Of a stretch of DNA of 57,151 bases, positions 19,109 to 29,095 are shown piece by piece. The position numbers and the translations under genes are program-made. The stretch covers positions 105,540 to 162,690 of the forward strand of contig JAUJOM010000006.1 in assembly GCA_030447645.1 (NCBI GenBank). Reading direction: 5' to 3'. The notes under the pieces were generated by a model that saw only the letters and a list, made by a program, of their open reading frames with translations, did no database searches and had not been told where the DNA came from. The DNA is from Longimicrobiaceae bacterium (GTDB taxonomy: Bacteria > Gemmatimonadota > Gemmatimonadetes > Longimicrobiales > Longimicrobiaceae). Position 1 is the first letter of the stretch. Each line of letters begins with the position of its first letter.

Positions 19109-20510
19109 AGACCCAGTCGCGCATCACCGATCTGCTGGCGGGCAGGGTCGAGCCCGGCAGCACGGCGACCGTGAAGGGGTGGGTGCGAACGCGCCGGGAT
19201 TCCAAGGCGGGCGTTTCCTTCGTGCACGTCCACGATGGGTCCTGCTTCGCACCGATTCAGGTGGTGGCGGGACGGGACATGGCCAATTACGAATCGGAGG
19301 TACTCCGCTTGACGAGCGGCTGCGCCGTCATGCGCGCGCGGTGAGCTGGTGGCGTCCACCGGCAAAGGGGCAGGCGCTGGAGCTGCGGGCAACGGAGATC
19401 GAAGTGGTGGGATGGGTGGATGATCCCGAAACGTACCCGATCCAGCCGAAGCAGCACTCCTTCGAATATCTGCGGGAAGTCGCACACCTGCGTCCCCGCA
19501 CCAACACCTTTGGGGCCGTCGCGCGGGTGCGGCACACCCTAGCTCATGCGGTGCAGCGGTTCTTTCACGAGCGCGGCTATCTGTGGATCCACACCCCCAT
19601 CATCACGACCAGTGATGCCGAGGGTGCCGGGGAGATGTTCCGCGTTTCCACGCTCGACCTGCTCAACCTGCCCCGCACCGAAGCAGGCGAGATCGAATGG
19701 ACGGAGGACTTCTTCGCCCGGCCAGCCAGCCTTACGGTGTCGGGGCAGCTCAACGTGGAAGCGTACTGCCAGGCCCTTTCCAACGTGTACACCTTCGGAC
19801 CCACCTTCCGGGCCGAAAACTCCAACACGAGCCGCCATCTGGCGGAGTTCTGGATGATCGAGCCGGAGACCGCCTTCGCCGATCTGTCGGACAACGCTGA
19901 TCTGGCGGAAGAGTTCCTCAAGTACATTTTCCGTGCGCTGCTGGACGAGCGCTCGGACGACATGGCGTTTTTTGCCGAGCGGATCGACCGGAGCGCCGTC
20001 ACCCGCCTGGAGCAGTTCGTGGAGTCGAGCTTCGAGCGCATGGAGTACACGGAGGCCGTCGCGCGGCTGGAGCGAGCACCCAAGCGCTTCGAGTTCCCGG
20101 TCCGCTGGGGGATTGACCTGCAGTCCGAGCACGAGCGCTATCTTACGGAGGAACTGGTGGGCAGGCCTGTGGTTGTGATGAACTACCCGAGGGACATCAA
20201 GGCATTTTACATGCGCCTCAACGAGGATGATCGCACGGTGGCAGCCATGGACGTGCTTGCGCCGGGGATCGGTGAGATCATCGGTGGCTCCCAGCGCGAA
20301 GAGCGCCTGGATGTGCTCGACGCGCGCATGGACGCACAGGGCCTGGACAGAAGTGCGTACTGGTGGTACCGCGACCTGCGCCGGTATGGCACCGTCCCAC
20401 ACGCCGGGTTCGGTCTCGGCTTCGAGCGTACCGTGCAGTACGCCACCGGGATGGCCAACATCCGCGACGCGATCCCCTTTCCACGTACCCCCGGAAGCGC
20501 CGAGTTTTGA
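19105..20510 (+). CDS. asnS: Asparaginyl-tRNA synthetase; two frame breaks
   Basis: Class IIb synthetase that charges tRNA-Asn. The N-terminal OB-fold ([30 protein letters not shown]) is followed by frame breaks near 19330 and 19367. Two bases lost in a short GC-rich stretch restore [10 protein letters not shown] and [14 protein letters not shown]. The catalytic part is intact: motif 2 [20 protein letters not shown], the SGQLNVEAY segment and motif 3 [15 protein letters not shown] with [10 protein letters not shown] at the end. ATGA overlap with nth; five bases separate it from the HD gene. Confidence 0.93.
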
Positions 20511-20515
20511 GCAGA

Positions 20516-21082
20516 ATGCCGTCTCGAGATGAAGCTCTCGCGCTGATGCACGAGTACGTGGAGAGCGAAAGCCTTTGCCGCCACATGTACTCGGTGGAGG
20601 CGGCATGCCGGGCATACGCCCGCCGGTTCGGAGAGGACGAGGATCTCTTTGGCCTTGCCGGGCTGATTCACGACTTCGACTACGAGCGCTTCCCGGATCA
20701 GCACCCGCTGCCCGGTGTGGAGATGCTCCGGGAAGGTGGGTATCCGGAGGCTGTCCTGCACGCGGTGCTCGCCCACAACCCGCTACGGACGGGTGTGCAG
20801 CCGGAAAGTCTGCTCGATCGGACGCTCTTCGCGTGTGACGAGGTGACCGGGCTGATCACGGCGGCGGCGCTGGTGCGGCCAAACCGCTCGGTGATGGATC
20901 TGGAAGCGAAATCGGTGATGAAGAAGTTCAAAGACAGGGCCTTCGCGGCCGGAGTGAGCCGGGAGGATGTGCAGCAGGGTGCGGAGCTGCTGGGCGTCGA
21001 CCTCCGCGAGCACATGCAGTTTGTGATCGAAGCCATGCGCACGGTGGCGCCTCGGCTCGGGCTGAATGGTGCTGCGGGATGA
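20516..21082 (+). CDS. HD-domain phosphohydrolase
   Basis: 188 residues. The domain starts LCRHMYSVEAACRAYARRFG, has the metal-binding HD in LIHDFDYERFPDQHP, and later AVLAHN and FACDEVTGLI. Small cytosolic HD proteins of this type often dephosphorylate nucleotides, but the substrate is not predictable. ATG 20516 lies just after asnS. Its stop overlaps the ATG of the zinc-ribbon gene. Confidence 0.85.
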   Translation: MPSRDEALALMHEYVESESLCRHMYSVEAACRAYARRFGEDEDLFGLAGLIHDFDYERFPDQHPLPGVEMLREGGYPEAVLHAVLAHNPLRTGVQPESLLDRTLFACDEVTGLITAAALVRPNRSVMDLEAKSVMKKFKDRAFAAGVSREDVQQGAELLGVDLREHMQFVIEAMRTVAPRLGLNGAAG

Positions 21083-21456
21083 GGATCGCCGGCAGTCGCA
21101 GCTGCCCGGCGTGTGGCGACGAAACGATGCGCAGAGTTCCTCCTCCGGGACTGAAAGGGGTGTCAGCGATGGCGGCGGGGTTTTCCCACTGGCGCCGCTG
21201 CCGGCGATGCCACCGGCTGGTGCTCACCTTTCTTCCGGACACCGCCTCCAACCCGGCTGCTTCCCGGTATCGCACCACGGTGGGAAGGCGGTGTCCGCAG
21301 TGCGCTGGGCGCACGGAGCGGGCGCCCACGCCGGCTGCGCTCCGGTGGCGAAAGCGGCTGCTCCTCGGACTTGGCAGCTATCGGAAGTGCTGGGCGTGCG
21401 GGTGGAGTGGACTGGCAGTGCGCCCACCGCGCCTGCTCCGGCGTGGACACCGGTGA
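21079..21456 (+). CDS. Small zinc-ribbon protein, unknown
   Basis: 125 residues, strongly basic. Four CxxC pairs are present: CPACGDE near residue 9, CRRCHRL near 41, CPQCAG near 72 and CWACGW near 103. They are spaced as two zinc ribbons. W and R around the last pair fit nucleic-acid or protein contact, but this is inference. ATGA overlap with the HD gene; 11 bases before carB. No family recognised. Confidence 0.7.
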   Translation: MRIAGSRSCPACGDETMRRVPPPGLKGVSAMAAGFSHWRRCRRCHRLVLTFLPDTASNPAASRYRTTVGRRCPQCAGRTERAPTPAALRWRKRLLLGLGSYRKCWACGWSGLAVRPPRLLRRGHR

Positions 21457-21467
21457 TTTGACGCACC

Positions 21468-24400
21468 ATGCCGAAACGTACTGACCTGCAGAGCATTCTG
21501 CTCCTTGGCTCCGGCCCGATCGTGATCGGGCAGGCCGCTGAGTTCGATTATTCGGGAACCCAGGCGGTTCGGGCCCTTCGGGAGGAGGGATACCGGGTCA
21601 TCCTGGTGAACTCGAATCCGGCCACGATCATGACGGACCCCGATCTGGCCGACGCGACCTACATCGAGCCGATCACCCCGGAGTGGGTGGAGCGGGTGAT
21701 CGCGCGCGAGCGGCCGGATGCGATTCTGCCCACCATGGGCGGCCAAACCGCGCTGAACGTAGCCCTCGAGCTACACGACAGCGGCGTGCTGGCGCGGTAC
21801 GGCATCGAGCTGATCGGCGCGGACGCGCGCGCGATTCGTATGGCTGAGGACCGCAGCCAGTTCGCGGCGGCGATGGAGCGTATCGGGCTGCGGGTGCCGC
21901 ACGGCGGCTTCGGCAAGACACTGGATGAAGCGCTCGGCATCGTGGGGGACACGGGCTATCCCGCGATTATCCGCCCCTCCTTCACCCTGGGTGGCACGGG
22001 TGGCGGCATCGCCTACAACCGTTCCGAGTTCGAGGAGCAGGTCCGCAGGGGGCTGGAGTTGTCGCCGGTGACGGAGGTCCTGATCGACCGCTCGGTCATT
22101 GGCTGGAAGGAGTTCGAGCTGGAGGTGATGCGGGACGGCGCGGACAACGTGGTAATCATCTGCTCCATCGAAAACTTCGATCCGATGGGCGTGCACACCG
22201 GCGACTCGGTCACCGTGGCGCCCATACAGACGCTTTCGGACGTGGAGTACCAGCGGATGCGTGACGCCGCTATCGCCATCATCCGGGAGATCGGCGTGGA
22301 GGCGGGAGGCTGCAACGTGCAATTCGCCGTCAATCCCGCGGACGGCGAACTGCTGGTCGTGGAGATGAACCCGCGGGTGTCACGCTCCTCCGCACTGGCC
22401 TCAAGGCCACCGGGTACCCGATCGCCCGTATTGGGGCGAAGCTCGCGGTAGGGTACACGCTGGACGAGCTGCCGAATGCCATCACCCGGACCACGCCCGC
22501 CTCCTTTGAGCCCGTGCTGGACTACGTGGTGGTGAAGTTCCCGCGCTTCGCATTTGAGAAATTCCCCGCCGCCGACGCTACCCTGGGGGTGCAGATGAAG
22601 GCGGTAGGCGAGTCCATGGCGATCGGGCGCACATTCAAGCAGGCGTGGCAGAAGGCGATTCGCTCGCTCGAGATCGGCCGGTCCGGGTGGGACGTCGGGC
22701 GAAACTTGAGTGAAGACCGGCTTGACGACGACACTCTGGACGCGCTGCGCGCGGCACTTCGCCGTCCCACTCCGGAGCGGCCGTACCAGATCAAGCGGGC
22801 GCTTCTCGCGGGATTCACTTTCCGGGAGATCACGGAGTTGAGCGGGATCGATCCCTGGTTCGTGTCGCAACTCGCCCAACTGCTCGACGCCGAGCGGTGG
22901 TACGGCACGCTGCCGGGGGTACATGCTGCGGAGCTACGTCGAATGAAGCGCCTGGGCTTTTCTGATGTGCAGCTCGCGCGGCTACGGGGTGAGAGCGAGG
23001 GCGCGGTACGCGAACGGCGCTCGAGGTTCGAAGTGCATCCGGTTTACAACACCGTGGATACCTGCGCGGGTGAATTTCCCGCCCAGACTCCCTATCTGTA
23101 CTCCACCTATGCGGAGGAGAACGAGTCTCACCGCTCGGACCGGCGCAAGGCGGTGATCCTGGGGAGTGGCCCCAATCGCATCGGGCAGGGCGTGGAGTTC
23201 GACTACTGCTGCGTACAGGCGGCGCTGGCGCTTCGAGAGGCAGGGGTGGGAGACCATCATGGTCAACTCCAACCCGGAAACTGTCTCCACGGACTTCGAC
23301 ATCAGCGACAAGCTGTACTTCGAGCCGCTGACGCTGGAAGACGTTCTGGAGATCGTTCGTCTGGAGCAGCCCGACGGGGTCATCGTCCAGCTCGGCGGAC
23401 AAACGCCCTTGAAGCTCGCCGGACCGCTTGCGGCCCTGGGGGTGCCGATTCTGGGCACCTCCCCGGAGGCCATCGACCGTGCGGAAGATCGCGAGCGCTT
23501 CGAGCAGCTCGCCCGCGAGCTGGGAGTGGAGCAGCCGCCGAACGGACTTGCATCCGAAGTCGAGGCTGCCGCCGAAGCCGCGAGTCGCATCGGGTACCCG
23601 GTGTTGCTTCGGCCCAGCTACGTGCTGGGTGGACGCGGCATGCGCATTGTCTACGACGAGGCAGCGCTCCGGGAGTACTTTGCAAGCGCGGCGGACGTAT
23701 CCGAAGAGCGGCCGGTGCTGATTGACCGCTTCCTCGAAGATGCTTTCGAGGCGGATGTGGACGCGCTCTGTGACGGCGAAACGGTGGTGATCGGCGGTGT
23801 GATGCAGCACATCGAAGAAGCCGGCATCCATTCCGGAGATTCGGCGTGCGTGCTCCCCCCGTACCTCCTCAGCGACCGGGAGATTGAGGAGATGCAGGAG
23901 GCAACGCGGCGCTTCGCGCTGGAGCTCGGCGTCGTGGGGTTGATCAACGTGCAGTACGCGGTCTTTCGGGGAAAGGTGTACGTGCTGGAGGTTAACCCGC
24001 GAGCGTCGCGCACCGTGCCCTTCGTGTCCAAGGCCACAGGGGTTCCGCTTGCCCGGATCGCGGCGCGGCTGATGGCGGGGGCGAAGCTGGTCGACTTCAA
24101 CCTGCCGGAGGTGATCCCCACCCAGGGTGTGGCAGTGAAGGAAGCCGTGTTTCCCTTCAACAAGCTGCCTGGCGTGGACACGCTCCTCGGGCCGGAGATG
24201 CGCTCCACCGGCGAAGCGATGGGCATCGACGCCTCCTTTGGGATGGCGTTCGCCAAAGCGCAGATTTCAGCGGGTATGGAACTCCCGAGCGAGGGTGCGG
24301 TGATCGTCACCGTGAACGATCCTGACAAGCGTACCGTCACCCCGGTCATTCGACGCCTGCACGACATGGGATTCCGGGTGCTCGCCACCGCCGGAACCGC

Positions 24401-24700
24401 ACGGTACCTGCGCGCACGAGGGGTCCCCTGCGAGCTAATTTTCAAGGTGAACGAGGGCAGACCCAACATAGCGGACCGGATCATCTCGGGGAGGCTGCGT
24501 TGCTGATCAATACGCCATTGGGCAAGAAATCGCAGTTTGACGACTACTCGATTCGCCGTGCCGCCATCGACCACGGGGTGCCCTACATCACCACCATGTC
24601 CGCCGCGGTCGCGGCGACGGACGCGATCAGCGCGTTTCGCAGCCGCTTCCGCGAGGTGCGCTCGATCCAGGAGTGGGCCGCGATTCCGGTGGAGGCGTAA
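21468..24700 (+). CDS. carB: Carbamoyl-phosphate synthase large subunit; three frame breaks
   Basis: Makes carbamoyl phosphate from glutamine-derived ammonia, bicarbonate and two ATP, for arginine and pyrimidine synthesis. Two homologous synthetase halves are visible: first [20 protein letters not shown] with [11 protein letters not shown] and [11 protein letters not shown], then [19 protein letters not shown] with [12 protein letters not shown] and [12 protein letters not shown]. The allosteric MGS-like C-terminal domain ([22 protein letters not shown]) ends in AAIPVEA. Frame changes near 22382, 23245 and 24495 sit in otherwise unbroken protein sequence, so one intact gene is likely. carA is not adjacent. 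Confidence 0.95.
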
Positions 24701-25518
24701 CGGCTACCGCGCTGGTGGTTCACCCGGACTGCTCGCTTCACGACACCGGATGGAAGCACCCGGACCACCAGGGCAGATTGCCCGCGGTCGTACGCGCCAT
24801 CGAGCGTGATATGCCGACCCTGCACGCACATCTGGTGGAGATCGAGGCACGGGCAGCGACCGAAGGCGAGCTGCTTCGCGTTCACACGCCCGAGTACCTG
24901 GACCGGGTGCGCGGTGCGGTGCGGCGAGCCGCGAGCCAGGGTGCATCGGTGTCGCTGGACGCGGACACCCGCGTTTCCGGCGCATCGTGGGCGGCAGGGC
25001 TCGCGGCCGCGGGCACGGTGCTCTCCGCCACCGACGCGGTGCGGTCGAGGGCGGCCCGCAATGCGTTTTGCCTGGCCCGCCCGCCGGGGCGCGGCGCGGC
25101 GGGCGATCAACCGGGTCACTTCTCCCTTTTCAACAATGTGGCTATTGCCGTGCGCGATCTCCAGGCGGCGCATGACGTCCGGCGGGTGCTGGTGGTCGAC
25201 TGGGGTGCCGATACGCCGCTGGGGAGCCGGGGCATCTTCGCCTGCGATGCGAGCGTGCATCTGATCTCCGGATTATTTGGGGCAGCGGAGCTGGACGCGG
25301 CCGTGGCGGTGGCGAAGCCGGAATGGATCTTTTTGTCGGCGGAGTTCGGTGACGATCCGGAGCCGGTTTACGAGCGCACCCGGCTCCTGCGGCGATGCGC
25401 GGAAGCTGCGTGCCAGGGCCGCCTGGTCTCCGTGCTCGAAGGCGGCTATGCGGCCCCGGCATTGGGGAGAGCCGTCGTCCAGCATCTGCGCGCACTCGCT
25501 GCCCTTCCGCCCGCCTGA
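24673..25518 (+). CDS. HDAC-superfamily protein lacking catalytic residues
   Basis: 281 residues with the arginase/deacetylase fold signature: HPDHQGRLPAV, EYLDRVRGAV, SLFNNVAIAVRDLQ, VLEGGY. The reading frame is unbroken. The active site is not conserved. The family RPPGHHA is RPPGRGA (136-142). The Zn-binding DWDVHHG is DWGADTP (176-182). The third metal Asp of SAGFDAH is G226 in SAEFGDD. About 40 residues of the region that normally contains HQ and NVPLP are missing. I infer a non-enzymatic or altered-function member. The start is uncertain: the GTG at 24673 overlaps carB, a GTG near 24715 is also possible. Confidence 0.75.
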   Translation: MGRDSGGGVTATALVVHPDCSLHDTGWKHPDHQGRLPAVVRAIERDMPTLHAHLVEIEARAATEGELLRVHTPEYLDRVRGAVRRAASQGASVSLDADTRVSGASWAAGLAAAGTVLSATDAVRSRAARNAFCLARPPGRGAAGDQPGHFSLFNNVAIAVRDLQAAHDVRRVLVVDWGADTPLGSRGIFACDASVHLISGLFGAAELDAAVAVAKPEWIFLSAEFGDDPEPVYERTRLLRRCAEAACQGRLVSVLEGGYAAPALGRAVVQHLRALAALPPA

Positions 25519-25539
25519 CCATTCGCGTATACTCGTTGG

Positions 25540-26247
25540 ATGCTGCGGGCTGGAGGAGAACCGCTGTGGCGGAGGGTGGCCGAGGTCGGGGAATTCGCCG
25601 CCGGACGCGACGTGCTTGAGGTGGGGGCGGGGTCCGGAGAGGCGCTCTGCTTCTGGGCTGCTCAGTACGCTATCGCCGGCACCGGAGTGGATGCGGACCC
25701 GCGGCGCGTTCAGCAGGCGGAGGAGCACGCCCGCGAGCGTTCCCTCGGGGAGCAGGTTCAGTTCCAGGAAGCGCCGCTCGACAACCTGCCGTTCCGCGAT
25801 GGCAGCTTCGATGCGGCTGTAGGTGCGGTCGCGATTGGGCAGCTCACTAACCCACTTGCGGCGATTTCTGAGCTGGTTCGCGTGGTGCGGACCGGTGGGA
25901 CGGTGATTCTTATGCAGTGGGTGTGGGCCGCGGACATATCCCCCGCCAAGCGAGCACTGGTGCGCCACACCCTGGGTGCGCGGGCCCGTTCGCCGGAAGA
26001 GTGGCAGCGTCATCTGACTACCGAGGGAGTCCGGACTCTGACGGTGCACACCGTGCGGGACGTCACGGTAGACGCTCCACGCGAGGCTCTTCGCGCACGC
26101 CTGGGTGCGCTACCCCAAACCCGCAGGCTTCGGGCGTGGGGCCGCTTTGCCGGAATGATCCGGCGTGAGCGTGAAGCACGGCGCCTGCTGGCCGGCGGCA
26201 GCGTGCTGGGTGTCACTTTGATCAAAGGAACCAGGTGGCCGTCGTAA
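25540..26247 (+). CDS. Class I SAM-dependent methyltransferase
   Basis: 235 residues. Motif I DVLEVGAGSGEAL, acidic loop TGVDADPRRV, motif IV-like GSFDAAVGAVAIGQL and post-motif VRVVRTGGTVILMQWVW place it in the Methyltransf_11 group. Substrate unknown. The basic C-terminal tail (RLRAWGRFAGMIRREREARR) is unusual for small-molecule enzymes. It begins 21 bases after the HDAC-like gene and overlaps the M24 peptidase start. Confidence 0.85.
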   Translation: MLRAGGEPLWRRVAEVGEFAAGRDVLEVGAGSGEALCFWAAQYAIAGTGVDADPRRVQQAEEHARERSLGEQVQFQEAPLDNLPFRDGSFDAAVGAVAIGQLTNPLAAISELVRVVRTGGTVILMQWVWAADISPAKRALVRHTLGARARSPEEWQRHLTTEGVRTLTVHTVRDVTVDAPREALRARLGALPQTRRLRAWGRFAGMIRREREARRLLAGGSVLGVTLIKGTRWPS

Positions 26248-27455
26248 CCGAGACCGTATCTTTCTCCGCCGACACCCTGCAGCGCATCCAGGCGGAGCTG
26301 CGCACAAACGGGCTGGGCGGATGGTTGCTCTATGACTTTCACGGGCTGAACACGATCGCCTCCGCGCTGCTCGGTCTGCCGGCACTTACGCGGCGCTACC
26401 TCGTGCTTCTTCCCGCTGAGGGGCAGCCCGTAGCCCTCACCCACCGTATTGAGCAGCATCCCTGGGCCGGCTGGATCGGAGAGCAGCGTGTTTATCTCAG
26501 CTGGCGCGAGCTTGAAGCGCAGCTCGCCGAGATGCTGGCTGGCGCTGGCCGGTTGGCCATGGAGTACGTGCCGGGCGATGCCGTCCCCTATGTGGACCGG
26601 GTACCCGCCGGGGTGCTGGAAATGGTGCGCGCGGCGGGTGTGGAGGTGGTGCCGTCCGTGGATCTGGTGAGTGCGTTCCATGCCCGCTGGACTCCGGACG
26701 GGGAGGCGAGCCACCGTAGGGCAAGCGCGGCGGTGCAGGGAACGGCGCACGCCGCGTTCCGGCGGATCGCGGACGCGGTGCGGGGTGGAGAGCGGCTCAC
26801 GGAATGGGATCTCCGCGAATGGATCTGCGCGGAGCTCGTCCGGCAGGGCCTGACCGTGGGTGGCGACACTATCGTGGCGGTGAACGCGCACGCCGCGAAC
26901 CCGCACTACGCCCCTTCGGCCGAGCACTCGGCGGAGTTCCACGCCGGTGACCTGGTGCTGATCGACCTGTGGGGCAAGGAGAACCCATCCGCCGTGTACG
27001 CGGACCAGACCTGGATGGGCTTCGTGGGCGACGCCGTGCCCACGCGCATTCAGCAGATCTGGGAGGCGGTTCGCGACGCGCGCGACGCCGCCGTAAACCA
27101 CGCGCGCACCCGGTGGGCGGCGGGCCAGCCCGTGGCGGGTTGGGAGCTGGACGATGCCGCACGCGCGGTAATCACCACCCGTGGATACGGTGATGCGTTC
27201 ATCCACCGCACCGGTCACTCCATCGATCGGGAATTGCACGGCTCCGGTCCCAATCTAGACAATCTGGAGACACGGGATACCCGCCTGCTGATTCCGGGAG
27301 TCGGCTTCAGCGTCGAGCCGGGCATCTACCTGCCGGGCGATGTCGGCTTCCGGTCCGAGATCAACGTATGGATGGGACCGGACGGCCCGGAGATCACCAC
27401 CCCGGAGCCGCAGACCGAGGTACTCCCCATCCTGGCGGAAGCGCCTGGCCGGTAG
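26235..27455 (+). CDS. M24 metallopeptidase (Xaa-Pro aminopeptidase-like)
   Basis: 406 residues. An N-terminal creatinase-like domain (GGWLLYDFHGLNTIAS) precedes the pita-bread catalytic domain. The five metal ligands are visible in order: Asp in LIDLWG, Asp in YADQTW, His in HRTGHSIDRE, Glu in SVEPGIYLPG and Glu in RSEINVW. Probably cytosolic and releases N-terminal residues before proline. The GTG at 26235 overlaps the methyltransferase; the GvpL/F gene starts one base after its stop. Confidence 0.9.
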   Translation: MAVVTETVSFSADTLQRIQAELRTNGLGGWLLYDFHGLNTIASALLGLPALTRRYLVLLPAEGQPVALTHRIEQHPWAGWIGEQRVYLSWRELEAQLAEMLAGAGRLAMEYVPGDAVPYVDRVPAGVLEMVRAAGVEVVPSVDLVSAFHARWTPDGEASHRRASAAVQGTAHAAFRRIADAVRGGERLTEWDLREWICAELVRQGLTVGGDTIVAVNAHAANPHYAPSAEHSAEFHAGDLVLIDLWGKENPSAVYADQTWMGFVGDAVPTRIQQIWEAVRDARDAAVNHARTRWAAGQPVAGWELDDAARAVITTRGYGDAFIHRTGHSIDRELHGSGPNLDNLETRDTRLLIPGVGFSVEPGIYLPGDVGFRSEINVWMGPDGPEITTPEPQTEVLPILAEAPGR

Positions 27456-27456
27456 C

Positions 27457-28062
27457 ATGGCCCGGTCGGGCCTTCACCTGCTCGGGGTGATCCGCGGTGA
27501 ATCCAGCGAGCTATCACCCGAGGCGCTCGATGCCGAGCTGATCCGGCACGCCGACCTGGTTGCGCTGGTGCGCGCCGTTACCCTCCCCCTGCCGGCGCCG
27601 GAAACCGACGCCGCGGCGGTGCAGGCGCACCATCACACCCTGGATGTGGCGATGCGGCACGTTTCCGTGGTGCCGATGCCCTGGGGAGTGGTTTTTTCCG
27701 GCCCGCCGGAGGTGACGCGCTTCCTCGAGCACCAGCAGGGGGCGCTGGCCGAGGCGCTCACCCTGGTGGATGACCACTGGGAGTTTCGGCTGCACATCGA
27801 CATGGTCGAGGGCGGCGTGGAGCAGATCGTACCCACCGACATCGCGACCAAGCTGTACTCCGAGCTGCGGCGCATGGCACGCGCCGCCGTGCCGCTCCCA
27901 GTGGAAGACGCCCGTCGTTTCAGCGCCGCGTTTCTGGTGCAGCGCGTGCGCTCGAGGGATTTCATGGACCGGATGGACGAACTCGGCGGTCTGCACCCCT
28001 TGCTTTCGCTCGACCTCACCGGCCCCTGGCCTCCCTATGACTTTGTCCGGGTGACACCCTGA
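27457..28062 (+). CDS. GvpL/GvpF-family protein (gas-vesicle type), orphan
   Basis: 201 residues. N-terminal strand GLHLLGVIRG, the central HVSVVPMPWGVVFSGPPEV equivalent to the family's LPLRFGTVF, the helix FLEHQQGALAEALTLVDDHWEF, and the C-terminal LTGPWPPYDFV, a hallmark of GvpL/F. In gas-vesicle producers these are minor shell or assembly proteins. No GvpA, GvpN or other gas-vesicle gene is visible in the window. It lies one base after the M24 peptidase and 13 bases before the dipeptide epimerase, so it is transcribed with peptide-processing genes. Function here is unknown. Confidence 0.85.
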   Translation: MARSGLHLLGVIRGESSELSPEALDAELIRHADLVALVRAVTLPLPAPETDAAAVQAHHHTLDVAMRHVSVVPMPWGVVFSGPPEVTRFLEHQQGALAEALTLVDDHWEFRLHIDMVEGGVEQIVPTDIATKLYSELRRMARAAVPLPVEDARRFSAAFLVQRVRSRDFMDRMDELGGLHPLLSLDLTGPWPPYDFVRVTP

Positions 28063-28075
28063 TGCTTCCCCGCTG

Positions 28076-29095
28076 ATGCCCATGCACGTCGAGTGGGAAC
28101 TTCTTGATCTCCAAACCCGCCACGCGTTCCACATCGCGCGGCAGGCGGCTCCCCCCACGCGGCGTACGGTCTGGGTGCGCGTACGCGACGTGGAGGGGCT
28201 GGAAGGGTGGGGGGAGGCGCCCGCCACCCCCTTCTATGGCGAGATCGCCGAGACGGTAGTGGCGGTGCTTCCGCGGCTGGTCACTCATCTGGAAGACCCC
28301 TGGGCGCTGGAGCGGACGGAACGTGCTCTGGCCAGCGAGATCGGCCGCAACCCGGCCGCCAAGGCTGCTTTGTCCGCGGCGCTGCACGACCTGCTCGGCA
28401 AGCGCCTGGGCCAGCCGGTATGGAAGCTCTGGGGACTGGAGCCCCGGGCCCCGGTGTCGTCGTTCACCCTGGGCATCGACACTCCCGAGGTGATGCGCGC
28501 CAAGCTGCGGGAGGCGGAGCCGTACCCGGTGCTCAAGATCAAGGTCGGGTCCGGCCGTGACGAGGAGATCCTGCAGATGATCCGCGACGCGGGCCCCGGG
28601 AAGACCATCCGCGTGGACGCCAATACCGGGTGGAGCGCCAGCCAGGCGATTCGTGCCCTGCCGATGCTGGAGGCCTACGGGGTGGAGCTGGTGGAGCAGC
28701 CGGTCGCCAAGGGCGATCTGGAGGGGATGGCGCGCGTGCGCCGCGCTTCTCGCATCCCGGTGATCGCGGACGAGTCGTGCGAAGTGGCCGCGGACGTACA
28801 CCGCCTCGCCGGCGCCGTGGACGGGGTGAACATCAAGCTGGCCAAGTGTGGCAGCCTGAGGGAAGCGCTGCGCATCGTGCACGTCGCTCGGGCGCATGGT
28901 CTTCAGGTGATGCTGGGGTGCATGGTGGAATCCACGCTGGGCATCGCGGCAGCACTGCAGCTCGCGCCCCTGGTCGACTACGTGGACCTGGACGGCGCCG
29001 CGCTGCTCGCCAACGACCCCTTCACGGGTCCCGGCCTGGAGCCGGACGGCAGCATCCGCTTCAACACGGAGCCGGGCCTCGGGGTGAGTTGCTGA
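28076..29095 (+). CDS. Dipeptide epimerase (enolase superfamily, L-Ala-D/L-Glu type)
   Basis: 339 residues. Muconate-lactonising subgroup: second-base KxK in LKIKVGSG, Mg ligands in DANTGW, EQPV and DESC, and the opposite-face lysine in KLAKCG. These fit L-Ala-D/L-Glu epimerases that recycle murein peptides, though other dipeptides are possible. N-terminal capping domain AFHIARQAAPPTRR. ATG 28076. The TGA shares a base with the ATG of priA. Together with the M24 and M20 peptidases it suggests peptide salvage. Confidence 0.88.
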   Translation: MPMHVEWELLDLQTRHAFHIARQAAPPTRRTVWVRVRDVEGLEGWGEAPATPFYGEIAETVVAVLPRLVTHLEDPWALERTERALASEIGRNPAAKAALSAALHDLLGKRLGQPVWKLWGLEPRAPVSSFTLGIDTPEVMRAKLREAEPYPVLKIKVGSGRDEEILQMIRDAGPGKTIRVDANTGWSASQAIRALPMLEAYGVELVEQPVAKGDLEGMARVRRASRIPVIADESCEVAADVHRLAGAVDGVNIKLAKCGSLREALRIVHVARAHGLQVMLGCMVESTLGIAAALQLAPLVDYVDLDGAALLANDPFTGPGLEPDGSIRFNTEPGLGVSC

